Shown piece by piece: positions 49,498 through 58,873 of a DNA stretch of 64,000 nucleotides. Below the pieces are notes generated by a model. It searched no databases, was not told where the DNA came from, and saw only the letters and a program-made list of their open reading frames with translations. The translations under genes and the position numbers were made by a program. Source of the DNA: Phytohabitans suffuscus (GTDB lineage Bacteria; Actinomycetota; Actinomycetes; Mycobacteriales; Micromonosporaceae); contig NZ_AP022871.1 of the NCBI RefSeq assembly GCF_011764565.1, forward strand, positions 4,526,320-4,590,319, read 5' to 3'. How positions within the stretch are numbered: the first letter of the stretch is position 1; every line of letters begins with the position of its first letter.

Positions 49498-50421
49498 ATG
49501 ACGAGGGTGGCGGCGATCGACTGCGGGACCAACTCGATCCGGTTGCTGGTGGCCGACCTTCCGGCGGCGGGCTCGGACGCGCCGCTGACCGACGTCGTGC
49601 GGCGCATGGAGATCGTCCGGCTGGGGCAGGGGGTCGACCGCACCGGTCGGCTGGCGCCGGAGGCGATCGAGCGCACCCGGGTGGCGCTCGCCTCGTACGC
49701 GGCGGAGCTCCGCTCGTTGGACGCCGCGCGGGTGCGTATGTGCGCGACCTCGGCGACGCGGGACGCGGCCAACGCCGGCGACTTCCGGGCGATGGTCGTC
49801 GACACGCTGGGGGTCGAGCCGGAGGTGGTGAGCGGCGACGAGGAGGCGCGGCTCTCGTTCACCGGTGCGGTGCGCGGCCTCACCGCCGAGCCGCCCTACC
49901 TGGTGGTCGACATCGGCGGCGGCTCCACCGAGTTCGTGGTCGGCGGGTCCACTGTAGATAGTGCGATCTCGGTCGACATCGGCTGCGTGCGGATGACCGA
50001 GCGGCACCTGCACGGCGACCCGCCCGCGCCCGCCGAGATCGACGCCGCCACCGGCGACATCACGGCCATGGTCGACCGGGCGCTGGCCGCGGTGCCGGGA
50101 CGCGATGCCAGGACGCTGGTGGGGCTCGCCGGCTCGGTGACGACGGTGGCCGCGATCGCGCTCGGGCTGACCGGGTACGACCCGGCCCGTATCCACCATG
50201 CCGTGGTGTCGTACGACGAGGTGGCCAAGGTCACAAGCGACCTGCTGGCGATGCCGACCGCCCGGCGCATGGAGATCCCGGTGATGCACCCGGGCCGGGT
50301 GGACGTCATCGGCGCGGGCGCGCTGGTGCTGCGCGTCATCATGGAGCGCGCCGCGATGCCGGCCGTCGTCGCGAGCGAACACGACATCCTCGACGGCATC
50401 GCCTGGAGCGTGGCGGCCTGA
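49498..50421 (+). CDS. ppx: Ppx/GppA family exopolyphosphatase
   Basis: 307 residues from ATG 49498. ASKHA-fold phosphatase motifs: AAIDCGTNSIRLLVADL (phosphate 1), CATSATRDAANAGDF, VSGDEEARLSFTGAV, VVDIGGGSTEFVVG (phosphate 2) and GLAGSVTTVAAIALG (adenosine-like motif). Ppx/GppA enzymes trim polyphosphate or convert pppGpp to ppGpp; the short form without a C-terminal HD domain is the usual actinobacterial one. In related genomes it directly follows DUF501; here 4.4 kb of IS and repeats intervene. Confidence 0.92.
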   Translation: MTRVAAIDCGTNSIRLLVADLPAAGSDAPLTDVVRRMEIVRLGQGVDRTGRLAPEAIERTRVALASYAAELRSLDAARVRMCATSATRDAANAGDFRAMVVDTLGVEPEVVSGDEEARLSFTGAVRGLTAEPPYLVVDIGGGSTEFVVGGSTVDSAISVDIGCVRMTERHLHGDPPAPAEIDAATGDITAMVDRALAAVPGRDARTLVGLAGSVTTVAAIALGLTGYDPARIHHAVVSYDEVAKVTSDLLAMPTARRMEIPVMHPGRVDVIGAGALVLRVIMERAAMPAVVASEHDILDGIAWSVAA

Positions 50422-50480
50422 AAGGCCCGCAGCGCGCGGGACCAGCGTGCGTAGCGCGGCGGAGCCGCGGCGGGTGAGGG

Positions 50481-50909
50481 TCAGCCGGTGCGGCGCAGCT
50501 CGGCGCGCGACTGCTCGCGGGGATCGGACTCGTCGCGCGACCACCACCACGCGTAGCTGATCGCCCCGGGCTGCGGCAGGCGCAGGATGATGCGGGTCAC
50601 CAGCGGCCCCTCGTACGCCGTGAACTCGCCCGGCTTGGTCTGCGTGAAGCGCACCACCCCGGGCAGTTCGAGGCAGGCCACGTGCAGCTCCAGCCGCCCC
50701 GCCTCGCCGGCCACCAGCACGGTGTGCTCCACGTGCTGCAGGCCGTTGTGATCGTTGGTCGCCTCGTAGTCGAGGGTGACCGCGCGGCCGCGGACGACCG
50801 ACGACACCGCCATCCGGGCCACGAAGGGCCCGCTCTCGGGGCCGTCGCCGCGCCCACGGTAGACACCGCCGGCGTTCGCCAGGCGCCCCAACACATCCTC
50901 GGCCTGCAC
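50481..50909 (-). CDS. hypothetical protein, beta-rich
   Basis: 142 residues from GTG 50909. Mostly alternating strands (FVARMAVSSVVRGRAVTLDYEA, VEHTVLVAGEAGRLELHVACL, TAYEGPLVTRIILRLPQPG), suggesting a small beta-barrel of the FABP/nitrobindin or DUF1579-like type. No signal peptide or membrane segment. Convergent with ppx, 59 nt away across a GC-rich spacer with GCGCGC-type palindromes. I do not recognise the family. Confidence 0.65.
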   Translation of the reverse strand: MQAEDVLGRLANAGGVYRGRGDGPESGPFVARMAVSSVVRGRAVTLDYEATNDHNGLQHVEHTVLVAGEAGRLELHVACLELPGVVRFTQTKPGEFTAYEGPLVTRIILRLPQPGAISYAWWWSRDESDPREQSRAELRRTG

Positions 50910-51069
50910 GGCGACACATTAGCTTCTCCGCGCACCACCGAGGAGTGCCGGTGCGCTGGCGCCCTGCGCGACAGGTCGGGCACGGTGCGCGACCGGGGTG
51001 GCGCCGGGTGGGCCGGCTCGCTAGGTTGCCACCGCCGACTCACAAAACATCCGGGAGAGGACCCCCGCC

Positions 51070-51525
51070 GTGACCGACCAGCCACCCTCGCCGCCGGCCC
51101 AGGCGGAGAGTGAGGAGAGTACGGCGCGGGAGAGCGCGCCAGCCGCGGAGCGGAAGGGCGGCGCGAGCAAGATGATCATCGGCGTCGCGGGTGTGCTCGC
51201 GATCGTGGTGTTCGCCGTCCTCGCTGTCATGGTCATGCGCAACGTGTTCGCCGCCGACGACCCGACCCAGGACGCCAAGGCGGGCGACTGCCTCGCCAAC
51301 CTCCCGCAGGCCACGGCCGGCCAGGAGACCAGCGTCACGGACGTGAAGGTGGTGGCCTGCGACGCGGCCGACGCGAAGTACTCGGTGGCCGGTCGCGTGG
51401 ACGATGTCACAGCGGAGCGGGCATCGGTCGACGAGGTGTGCTCGACGTACCCGGAGACGACCATGCGTTTCTACGCGATTCCCGCTGGGGGCAAGGGTTA
51501 CGTGCTCTGCCTCAAGCCCGCCTGA
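51070..51525 (+). CDS. hypothetical membrane-anchored protein (LppU/SCO3897-like)
   Basis: 151 residues from GTG 51070 with GGGAGAGGA 8 nt upstream. A disordered Ser/Glu/Ala-rich cytoplasmic N-terminus (about 33 residues), one membrane helix (IIGVAGVLAIVVFAVLAVMV) and a small external domain with four cysteines (GDCLAN, VACDAA, EVCSTY, VLCLKP), probably forming two disulfides. This layout recurs in many actinomycete proteins of unknown role. Confidence 0.75.
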   Translation: MTDQPPSPPAQAESEESTARESAPAAERKGGASKMIIGVAGVLAIVVFAVLAVMVMRNVFAADDPTQDAKAGDCLANLPQATAGQETSVTDVKVVACDAADAKYSVAGRVDDVTAERASVDEVCSTYPETTMRFYAIPAGGKGYVLCLKPA

Positions 51526-51710
51526 CCCACCTTTTCCGCGACGGAGTCACCCTTTTCCCGCGACGGCGAGGCGTACACAGCGCGACAGGGAGGTGTACGC
51601 CACGCCGCCGTTGTCTTTCCCCACCCCGGTACGGCATGGCAGGCTACGCGCACCACAAGAACGCCACTGTGCGACCAGCCAACGATGACTGACCGGCAGG
51701 AGGACGGCCT

Positions 51711-52394
51711 ATGGGCGAAATGGTTAGCTACCGCAGTAACGGCGGGAGCAGTGAGGGATATCTCGCTCTACCGGCCGACCCCGGTGCCCCGGCCGTCGTG
51801 GTGATCCAGGAGTACTGGGGGCTCGTGCCGCACATCGTCTCGCTCGCCGAGCGGTTCGCCGACGCGGGTTTCGTGGCGCTGGCGCCCGACCTCTACCACG
51901 GCCGGCAGACCACCGAGCCGGACGAGGCGGGCAAGCTCATCATGGGCCTCGCGATGGACCAGGCCGCCAAGGACATCGCCGGCGCGGCCGCATACCTGGC
52001 CGAGCGGCCGGAGACCGGCGGCAAGGTGGGCGCGGTGGGCTTCTGCGCGGGCGGCAGCCTCGCGCTCTGGTCGGCCACGCTCTCCGACCAGGTCGTCGCA
52101 TCGGTCGGCTTCTACCCGGTGCTGCCGTGGGAGCGGATGCGCCCCGACTGGTCCGGCTACTCCGGCAAGTCGGCCGTGATCCACTGCTCGGAGGGCGACG
52201 GCACCTCGGCGGCCGAGGGCGTGCAACTGGCCCGGCGCTCGATCGAGGCGGCCGGCGGCGACTGCGTCCTGCACGACTACCCGGGCACCACGCACGCCTT
52301 CTTCAACGACGACCGGCCCGAGGTCTTCGACCGGGAGGCGGCGGCCAGCTCGTGGGCCCGGACGCTCGACTTCTTCAGGAAGAAGCTGGTCTGA
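51711..52394 (+). CDS. dienelactone hydrolase family protein
   Basis: 227 residues from ATG 51711, preceded by AGGAGG 7 nt upstream. Alpha/beta-hydrolase with the DLH triad: Cys nucleophile in VGAVGFCAGGS, probable Asp in HCSEGDGTSA region, and His in YPGTTHAFFNDDR. FQEYWG-like VIQEYWGLVPHI near residue 35 is the family oxyanion-side motif. Such enzymes open dienelactones in aromatic degradation, but many are general esterases; no aromatic-pathway genes are nearby. Likely co-transcribed with the glycosylase gene that follows. Confidence 0.9.
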   Translation: MGEMVSYRSNGGSSEGYLALPADPGAPAVVVIQEYWGLVPHIVSLAERFADAGFVALAPDLYHGRQTTEPDEAGKLIMGLAMDQAAKDIAGAAAYLAERPETGGKVGAVGFCAGGSLALWSATLSDQVVASVGFYPVLPWERMRPDWSGYSGKSAVIHCSEGDGTSAAEGVQLARRSIEAAGGDCVLHDYPGTTHAFFNDDRPEVFDREAAASSWARTLDFFRKKLV

Positions 52395-52429
52395 CCGCCA
52401 TTCCCCGCACGACCCGTACCCCCGATGAA

Positions 52430-53143
52430 GTGGCCGACCGCGCGCGGCGGTCGGCCACCCTCACCGACCTCGACGCCGCGGTCTCCGGTTGTTTCGCCTG
52501 CCCCCGGCTGGTGACCTGGCGCGAAGAGGTCGCCGCGACCAAGCGGGCCTCCTTCCGCGACCAGGAGTACTGGGGCCGGCCGGTGCCCGGCTTCGGGGCC
52601 GGCGACGCCCGGCTCGCGATCCTCGGCCTGGCACCCGCCGCGCACGGCGGCAACCGCACCGGCCGGATCTTCACCGGCGACCGCTCGGGTGACGTGCTCT
52701 TCGCCGCGCTGCACCGGGCCGGCCTCGCCAACCAGGCCACCAGCGTGTCCCGCGACGACGGGCTGGCGCTGCCCGGCACCCGCGTCTTCGCCGCCGTGCG
52801 CTGCGCGCCGCCGGACAACAAGCCCACTCCCGGCGAGCGGGACACCTGCGCGCCGTGGCTGCACCGCGAGGTCGAGCTGGTCAGACCCACACTGCGCGTG
52901 GTAGTCGCCCTCGGCGCGTTCGCCTGGGCCGCGTGGTGGCCGACCATGGCCGACGTGTACGGGGTGCGCCCGCCCACGCCCCGTCCGGCCTTCGGTCACG
53001 GGGCCCGGTGGAGCGCCGAGAGCGTGCCAACGCTGCTGGGTTGTTACCACGTGAGCCAGCAGAACACCTTTACCGGGCGGCTCACACCGGCGATGCTGGA
53101 CGATGTGTTCGCCGCCGCGAAGCACCTCGCGGGGCTGGCCTGA
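52430..53143 (+). CDS. uracil-DNA glycosylase, type V (UdgB-like)
   Basis: About 237 residues from GTG 52430; the frame is open further up to a CTG at 52391 next to the preceding stop, so the start is uncertain. Four cysteines for a [4Fe-4S] cluster: CFACPRL, AVRCAPPDNKPTP and RDTCAPWLHRE. Motif A is GLAPAAHGGNRTGRIFTGD, with Ala in place of the Asp of family 1 enzymes, and GCYHVSQQNTFTGRLT is the C-terminal motif. This fits family 5 UDGs, which remove uracil and deaminated bases in GC-rich organisms. Confidence 0.87.
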   Translation: MADRARRSATLTDLDAAVSGCFACPRLVTWREEVAATKRASFRDQEYWGRPVPGFGAGDARLAILGLAPAAHGGNRTGRIFTGDRSGDVLFAALHRAGLANQATSVSRDDGLALPGTRVFAAVRCAPPDNKPTPGERDTCAPWLHREVELVRPTLRVVVALGAFAWAAWWPTMADVYGVRPPTPRPAFGHGARWSAESVPTLLGCYHVSQQNTFTGRLTPAMLDDVFAAAKHLAGLA

Positions 53144-53202
53144 CGCCGGACGGTACGGTTACGGGTACGCCCGACGATTGACATTTCGGACATAACGCCA
53201 CG

Positions 53203-53897
53203 ATGACTCCTGGTTTACTGCGCAGATGGTGGCCCCTGGCCGCGGTCGTCCTGCTGCTCGCCCTCGCGACGGTCGCCGCCGCGCACTCGTCGCCGCAGAT
53301 CGGGCGGGTCGACGAGCCGGCCGTCGACACCGGCCCCCACCCGAGCTGGAGCGCCACGACGCCGTACAGGTCGAGCAGCCCGGCGACTTCGTCGACACCG
53401 ACCCGACCGAGGTGCCCGCGTGGCTCGGCCAGGCCGCCGTGGTCATCGGCGTCATCGTCCTGGCGGTACTCCTCGGTGTGATGGTCTGGACCCTCGCCCG
53501 GGAGGTGAGCCGCCGCCGAGTGCGCGGCAGGATGCCGCCGCGCCAGGTGAGCCGCACCGCGAGCGCCGAGGAGGTCGTCGCCGCGCTCGACGCCGGCCTC
53601 ATCGACCTATCGGACGCCGACCTCGACCCGCGGCGCGCGGTGATCGCCTGCTGGCTGCGGCTGGAGCAGGCGGCGGCCGCGGCGGGCACCCCGCGCAAGG
53701 CCACCGACACCTCCACCGACCTCGTGACGCGGCTGCTCGGCGAGCACAACGTCAGCGGCGACGTGCTGGCCAGCTTCGCCGACGTCTATCGCGAGGCGCG
53801 GTACGCGACCCACGCCGTCGACGAGCGGATGCGCGAGCAGGCCCGCGCCGCTCTCCAGCGCCTGCGCGCCGAGCTGACCGCGGGGGTGCGGCCGTGA
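53203..53897 (+). CDS. DUF4129-containing membrane protein; TTA at codon 5; frameshift at 53334-53338
   Basis: The frame from ATG 53203 (MTPGLLRRWW) encodes a signal/anchor helix and breaks in the C5 run 53334-53338. One added C gives DTGPPPELERHDAVQVEQPG and a protein of 231 residues. A second membrane helix (WLGQAAVVIGVIVLAVLLGV) and a C-terminal DUF4129 domain (DPRRAVIACWLRLEQAAAAAG...YREARYATHAV) follow. DUF4129 proteins accompany MoxR/DUF58 operons and are partly related to transglutaminase modules. Codon 5 is TTA (53215-53217), so translation may depend on the bldA tRNA. First gene of the operon; GTGA overlap with the next. Confidence 0.8.
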
Positions 53898-54487
53898 GCG
53901 ACGTCCACACCAGCATCGACGACCTGCTGGGCCACGAGGACGAGCCGCCGCCGCAGCCCAAGCGGGTCTCGACCGGTGCCGGCTGGTGGATCCGCGCGCT
54001 GCTGATGGCCGGCGGACTCGCGGCCGTCGCCGTGTTCGGCATGCGGATGGCCGGGCTGACGCTGGCGATCCCGCTCGCGTTCGCCGGGTTCCTGGCCCTG
54101 CTCCTGCTCCGCCGCGTGGTCGCGCTGGTCGCCGCGCCGCCCCAGGCGAAGGCGACGCTGCGCCGCGTGATGGGCGAGGAGAGCGGCGCGTACAACTGGG
54201 CGGCCAGCCAGGACGCGCTGCGGGTCGCGGTGCATCGGTGGGAGGTGCCGCTGGGCTGGTCCCGCCGCGAAGACGTCGAGCGCTACGTGCGTACCGTCCC
54301 GAAGATGCTCCGCGAGCTCGCCGACGAGCGGCTGCGCCAGCGCCATGGCCTTACGATCGCCAGCGACCCGGAGAGCGCCCGCGTGCTCCTGGGCGAAGAG
54401 TTGTGGACCACCCTGACCACCCCGGTCAAGCGCCCGCTGGCGCCGCGCGAGCTGGCGGCGTCTGTCTCCCGACTGGAGAAACTATGA
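53894..54487 (+). CDS. hypothetical membrane protein of MoxR operon
   Basis: 197 residues from GTG 53894, overlapping the DUF4129 stop. An acidic, Pro-rich N-terminus (DDLLGHEDEPPPQPKRV) precedes two membrane helices (about 31-75) and a cytoplasmic helical domain (GEESGAYNWAASQDALRVAV). No family name comes to mind, but the gene recurs between DUF4129 and MoxR genes in Micromonosporaceae-type operons. Coupled to moxR by an ATGA overlap (54484-54487). Confidence 0.75.
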   Translation: MSDVHTSIDDLLGHEDEPPPQPKRVSTGAGWWIRALLMAGGLAAVAVFGMRMAGLTLAIPLAFAGFLALLLLRRVVALVAAPPQAKATLRRVMGEESGAYNWAASQDALRVAVHRWEVPLGWSRREDVERYVRTVPKMLRELADERLRQRHGLTIASDPESARVLLGEELWTTLTTPVKRPLAPRELAASVSRLEKL

Positions 54488-55548
54488 GCGACGACGTCCA
54501 AGCGGTGCCGGTGTACGAGGTGGGCCGCCTCGCCCACGCCGTGCTGGACAGGGTCGGCACGGTGGTGGTGGGCAAGCGCGGCCCCCTGGAGCTCGTGCTC
54601 TCCGGCATCCTCGCCGGTGGCCACGTGCTCCTCGAAGACCTCCCCGGACTGGGCAAGACGCTGACCGCCCGCTCGTTCGCGCAGGCGCTGGGGCTCGACT
54701 TCCGGCGGTTGCAGTTCACGCCCGACCTGCTGCCCGCCGACGTCACCGGCTCGTTCCTCTACGACCAGCGCCGGTCCGACTTCACCTTCCGGGCCGGGCC
54801 GGTCTTCACCAACCTGCTGCTCGCCGACGAGATCAACCGCACGCCGCCGAAGACGCAGGCCGCCCTGCTGGAGGCGATGCAGGAAAAGCAGGTCTCCGTC
54901 GAGGGGGTCACCTACCGGCTCGACGAGCCTTTCCACGTGCTGGCCACGGCCAACCCGATCGAGTACGAAGGCACCTACCCGCTGCCCGAGGCGCAGCTCG
55001 ACCGCTTCCTGCTGCGGGTCTCGTTCGGCTACCCGTCCCGCGACGAGGAGTGGGACGTGCTGCGCCGCCGCATGTCCCGCCGCCGCGAAGAGGCCGAGCT
55101 CGAAGCCGTGGTCGACCCCCGCACCCTGCGCGGCATGCAGGCGGCGCTGGAAGACATCGCGGTCGAAGACTCGATCGGGCGGTACATCGTCGACCTCACC
55201 TCCGCCACCCGCGAGCACCCCTCGGTCCTCGTCGGCGCCTCCCCGCGTGGCTCGCTCGCGCTGCTGCTGCTCTCCCGCGCCCGGGCCGCGCTGGCCGGGC
55301 GCGACTTCGTGATCCCGGAAGACGTCAAGGAGGTCGCCGCACCGGCCCTCGCACACCGCATCACGCTCCGCCCCGAGATGTGGCTGCGCCGCGTCGACCC
55401 GTCCTTTGTGGTCGGTGAGGTGCTGGAAAAGGTGCCCGCGCCGGCGAGTGGCGCCCTGCCCACGTATGCGGCGGGCTTCGGCGGGCCCGAGCCGGGTGCG
55501 CGGGTCACCGACTCGCTCGAGGCCGGCCGCCGCGAGCGCGGCCAGTGA
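54484..55548 (+). CDS. MoxR family AAA+ ATPase
   Basis: 354 residues from ATG 54484. Walker A LEDLPGLGKT, Walker B LLLADEINRTPPKTQAALLEAM (sensor and pre-sensor helix), FHVLATANPIEYEGTYPLPE (sensor 1) and PSRDEEWDVLRRR, followed by the C-terminal lid VGASPRGSLALLLLSRARA. MoxR ATPases act as chaperones that activate or insert cofactors into partner complexes, typically with DUF58/VWA-like proteins encoded next door, as here. Confidence 0.93.
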   Translation: MSDDVQAVPVYEVGRLAHAVLDRVGTVVVGKRGPLELVLSGILAGGHVLLEDLPGLGKTLTARSFAQALGLDFRRLQFTPDLLPADVTGSFLYDQRRSDFTFRAGPVFTNLLLADEINRTPPKTQAALLEAMQEKQVSVEGVTYRLDEPFHVLATANPIEYEGTYPLPEAQLDRFLLRVSFGYPSRDEEWDVLRRRMSRRREEAELEAVVDPRTLRGMQAALEDIAVEDSIGRYIVDLTSATREHPSVLVGASPRGSLALLLLSRARAALAGRDFVIPEDVKEVAAPALAHRITLRPEMWLRRVDPSFVVGEVLEKVPAPASGALPTYAAGFGGPEPGARVTDSLEAGRRERGQ

Positions 55549-56902
55549 CCGTACTCCGGCCCGCCGTGCCGGAGGTTGAGGCGAGCGGCGACTTCCTCGA
55601 CACCCACCCCGAGTGGGCGCCCACCCGGGCGCTCGGCCGGGCCGTGCTGGTGACCGGGCTGCTGCTGATCGCCGGGGTGCTGGCCGGGCGGGTCGACCTG
55701 GTGGTGCTGGCTATCCCGTTCGCGCTGGGCACCGCCGTGGCGCTGCACCGGCGGCCCGGGAGCGGCCGCGGATCGCGCTGGAGGTCGACGAGGGCTACCT
55801 GGTGGAGGGCGCCGAGGCGGTCGCCGCGGTGACGGTCGGCAACCCGGACGCGCCCGCGTACGACCTGGTGGTGGTCCGCACCCGCATCCCGCGCTGGCTG
55901 CGGATCAAGGACGGCGACCGGCCGGTCCTGCGCACCCTCGCGCCCGGCGCGGTCGACCAGGTGGAGCTGCGCGGCACGGCGCTGCGCTGGGGCCGCCACC
56001 CGCTCGGCCCGGCCGCCGCCCGCGCCGCCGCCTGCGACGGGCTGCTCATCAGCCGGCCGGGCATCGCCTACACCCAGGACGTCAAGGTTTACCCGGTCAC
56101 CGAGCCCTTCGACGCCGACGAGGCCATGCCGCGCGCCGCCGGGCTGGTCGGCGGCCACCGGTCGCGGCGCCCCGGCGAGGGCGGCGAGCTGGCCGGCGTG
56201 CGCGTCTTCCAGCCCGGCGACCGCCTGCGCCGCATCGACTGGCGGGTGTCGCTGCGGGCCCGGCAGCTGCACGTCGCCGCCACCCTCTCCGACCGCGACG
56301 CCGAGGTGGTGCTGCTGCTCGACGTACTCGCCGAGACCGGCGGCTCGGGCGGCATCGGCGGCACCGCCTCCGTGCTCGACACCACCGTGCGGGCCGCGGC
56401 CGCGATCGCCGAGCACTACCTGCACCGCGGCGACCGGGTGTCCATGCTGGAGTACGGCACGTCCGCCCGCCGCCTGCGCCCCGCGACCGGCCGCCGGCAG
56501 TACCTCACCGTGCTGGAGTGGCTCCTCGACGTCGAGGCGCGGCCGTCCCCGTACGAGCCGTACGACCAGGTCTTCGGCCCGCACCTGCTCTCCTCGGACG
56601 CGCTCGTGGTGGTCTTCACCCCGCTGGTCGACGGGCGTTCGGCGGAGATGCTCGCCCGGCTGGCCCGCGCCGGCCGGTTCGTGCTGGCGGTCGACACGCT
56701 GCCGGAGGGCGTCACCCCGCCGCGCCGCAGCGACCTGACCGAGGTGGCCCACCGGCTGTGGCGGCTGGAGCGCGACAACACGATCGGCCAGCTCCGCGAG
56801 CACGGCGTACCGGTGGTGCGCTGGGCCGGCGCGGGCAGCCTCGACCTCGTGCTCCGCGACGTGGCGCGGATGGCGTCGGCGCCGAAGGGGGCGCTTCGAT
56901 GA
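55545..56902 (+). CDS. DUF58 domain protein; frameshift at 55755-55760
   Basis: GTG 55545 overlaps the moxR stop. Two membrane helices at about 30-65 lie in the first frame; the reading shifts within CCCGGG (55755-55760) and continues RPRIALEVDEGYLVEGAEAV. One added base gives 452 residues. The DUF58 core is intact: AGLVGGHRSRRPGEGGELAG, VRVFQPGDRLRRIDWRVSLR, and a VWA-like part (DRDAEVVLLLDVLAETGG). It is the usual partner of MoxR. Because the affected run is only three bases of each kind, this is the weakest of the homopolymer sites, yet the joined product is a full-length family member. Confidence 0.85.
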
Positions 56903-57441
56903 TCGACCGCGTCGCGCACGTGCTGTCCCGGGCGACCGCCGGGCCGCTGCTGGTCCGCGCGGGCGTCTTCGCGGTCGCGCTGGCCGCGCTCGTGGTGGCC
57001 TACCCGGCCGAGATGCGCGCCGGCTACTTCACCGGGGTACTGGTGATCCTGGCCGCGGTCGCCGGCGTCCTCCCGCGCAGCCCCCTGGTCACGGTGGCGA
57101 TCCTGGCCGCGGTCGCCGGCTGGGTGATCTCGACGATCTGGTACGACGACCCGGTCGAGCTGTGGCGGCTGATCGCGCTGGCCTCGTTCCTCTACCTGAC
57201 CCACAGCCTGGCGGCGCTCGCCGCGCTCCTGCCGTACGACGCGTACATCCCGGCGGAGGTCACCGTGCGGTGGCTCTCCCGGGCGCTGGCGGTGGTGCTC
57301 GGCTCCGCGGTGCTCACCGTGCTGCTGCTCAGCGCCGCCAACCAGGGCGGCGACCGCGACCTGCTGGTGGCCGCGCTGGCCGGCCTGGCCGTGGCGCTCG
57401 GCGCCACCGGGCTGCTCGCCTGGCTGCTGCGCCGCCGCTGA
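56899..57441 (+). CDS. hypothetical polytopic membrane protein of MoxR operon
   Basis: 180 residues, ATGA overlap with the DUF58 gene. Five or six hydrophobic helices, first at about 18-38 (LLVRAGVFAVALAALVVAYP) and last just before LLRRR; few polar loops. No recognised family. As last gene of the five-gene unit it probably belongs to the same membrane complex. Confidence 0.78.
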   Translation: MIDRVAHVLSRATAGPLLVRAGVFAVALAALVVAYPAEMRAGYFTGVLVILAAVAGVLPRSPLVTVAILAAVAGWVISTIWYDDPVELWRLIALASFLYLTHSLAALAALLPYDAYIPAEVTVRWLSRALAVVLGSAVLTVLLLSAANQGGDRDLLVAALAGLAVALGATGLLAWLLRRR

Positions 57442-57529
57442 GTAGGCGCCGTCACACCTGTCGTATCGGCGGTCACAGATGCCGGCATGGATCAGGTGTA
57501 ACGGCGCACACAGGGGAATGATGTAGGTC

Positions 57530-58849
57530 GTGAGTCCGCAACGGATCCTTGTGGTGGGGGCCGGCCACGTCGGCTTGTACGCGGCCCTGCGCTTGTCCAG
57601 GAAGCTCCGGGCGCGCGAGGCCGAGGTGACGGTCGTCGACCCGCAGCCGCACATGACGTACCAGCCGTTCCTGCCGGAGGCGTCGGCGGGAAACATCTCA
57701 CCGCGACACTCCGTGGTGCCCCTGCGCCGCGAGCTGAAGCGCTGCAAGATCGTTTCCGGCGCGGTCACCCGGATCGAGCACAGTCGAAAGACGGCCACCG
57801 TGCAGCCGATCATCGGCCCGCCGCTGGAGATCGAGTACGACCAGATCATCGTGGCGCCCGGCTCGGTCTCCCGCACGCTGCCCATCCCGGGGCTGCGTGA
57901 GCACGGCATCGGCTTCAAGACCATCGGCGAGGCCATCTTCCTGCGCAACCATGTGCTCGACCGGCTCGACGTGGGCGCCGCCACGACCGACCCGGGGACG
58001 CGCCGCCGGGCGCTGACGTTCGTCTTCGTCGGCGGCGGCTACGCCGGCATCGAGGCGCTCGCCGAGATGGAAGACATGGCCCGCGACGCGCTCAAGTACT
58101 ACCCGGAGCTGACCGTCGCCGACATGCACTGGGTGCTGGTCGAGGCGACCCAGCGGGTGCTGCCCGAGGTCGACCGCGACATGGGTGCCTACACCGTGCA
58201 GCAGCTGCTCAAGCGCGGCCTGGACATCCGCCTCGACACCCGGCTGGAGTCCTGTGTGGACGGTGTCGTCAAGCTGTCCGACGGAGACAGTCTCCCGTCG
58301 GACACCATCGTGTGGACGGCCGGCGTCAAGCCCGCGCCGATGCTCGACGACACCGACCTGCCCCGCGACGACAAGCGGCGGGTCACCTGCCTGCCGACGC
58401 TCCAGGTGGTCGACGGCGACAAGGTGCTCGAAGGCGCGTGGAGCGCCGGCGACTGCGCGGCGGTGCCCGACCTGACCGGCCCGCCCGGCACGTACTGCTC
58501 GCCCAGCGCCCAGCACGCGGTGCGCCAGGCGGTGCGGATGGCCGACAACATCCGCGCGGTGATCCGGGGCAAGGAGCCCGTGCCGTACAAGCACAAGCAC
58601 GCCGGCAGCGTCGCCAGCCTCGGCCTGCACAAGGGCGTCGCCCAGGTCTACGGCGTGAAGCTCAAGGGCCCGATCGCCTGGTTCATGCACCGGACGTACC
58701 ACGTGAGCCGGATCCCGTCGTTCAACCGCAAGGTGCGCGTGGTGATCGACTGGACGCTCGCCTTCTTCCTGCGGCGTGAGGTGGTCGCGCTCGGCCAGCT
58801 GCACGACCCGCGCGAGGAGTTCACCGAGGTGACGCCAAGGGTGGGCTAG
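57530..58849 (+). CDS. ndh: type II NADH dehydrogenase
   Basis: 439 residues from GTG 57530. Two dinucleotide folds: FAD-binding LVVGAGHVGLYAALRL at the start and NADH-binding FVFVGGGYAGIEALAEM at about 165-180. VDPQPHMTYQPFLPEASAG and IVWTAGVKPAPML are family signatures, and WSAGDCAAVPDL is the second FAD contact. The C-terminal amphipathic part (AWFMHRTYHVSRIPSFNRKV) anchors it to the membrane. It passes electrons from NADH to menaquinone without pumping protons. Monocistronic, convergent with the next gene. Confidence 0.93.
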   Translation: MSPQRILVVGAGHVGLYAALRLSRKLRAREAEVTVVDPQPHMTYQPFLPEASAGNISPRHSVVPLRRELKRCKIVSGAVTRIEHSRKTATVQPIIGPPLEIEYDQIIVAPGSVSRTLPIPGLREHGIGFKTIGEAIFLRNHVLDRLDVGAATTDPGTRRRALTFVFVGGGYAGIEALAEMEDMARDALKYYPELTVADMHWVLVEATQRVLPEVDRDMGAYTVQQLLKRGLDIRLDTRLESCVDGVVKLSDGDSLPSDTIVWTAGVKPAPMLDDTDLPRDDKRRVTCLPTLQVVDGDKVLEGAWSAGDCAAVPDLTGPPGTYCSPSAQHAVRQAVRMADNIRAVIRGKEPVPYKHKHAGSVASLGLHKGVAQVYGVKLKGPIAWFMHRTYHVSRIPSFNRKVRVVIDWTLAFFLRREVVALGQLHDPREEFTEVTPRVG

Positions 58850-58873
58850 CCCGAGGGGTCTTTCAGATCCGGA

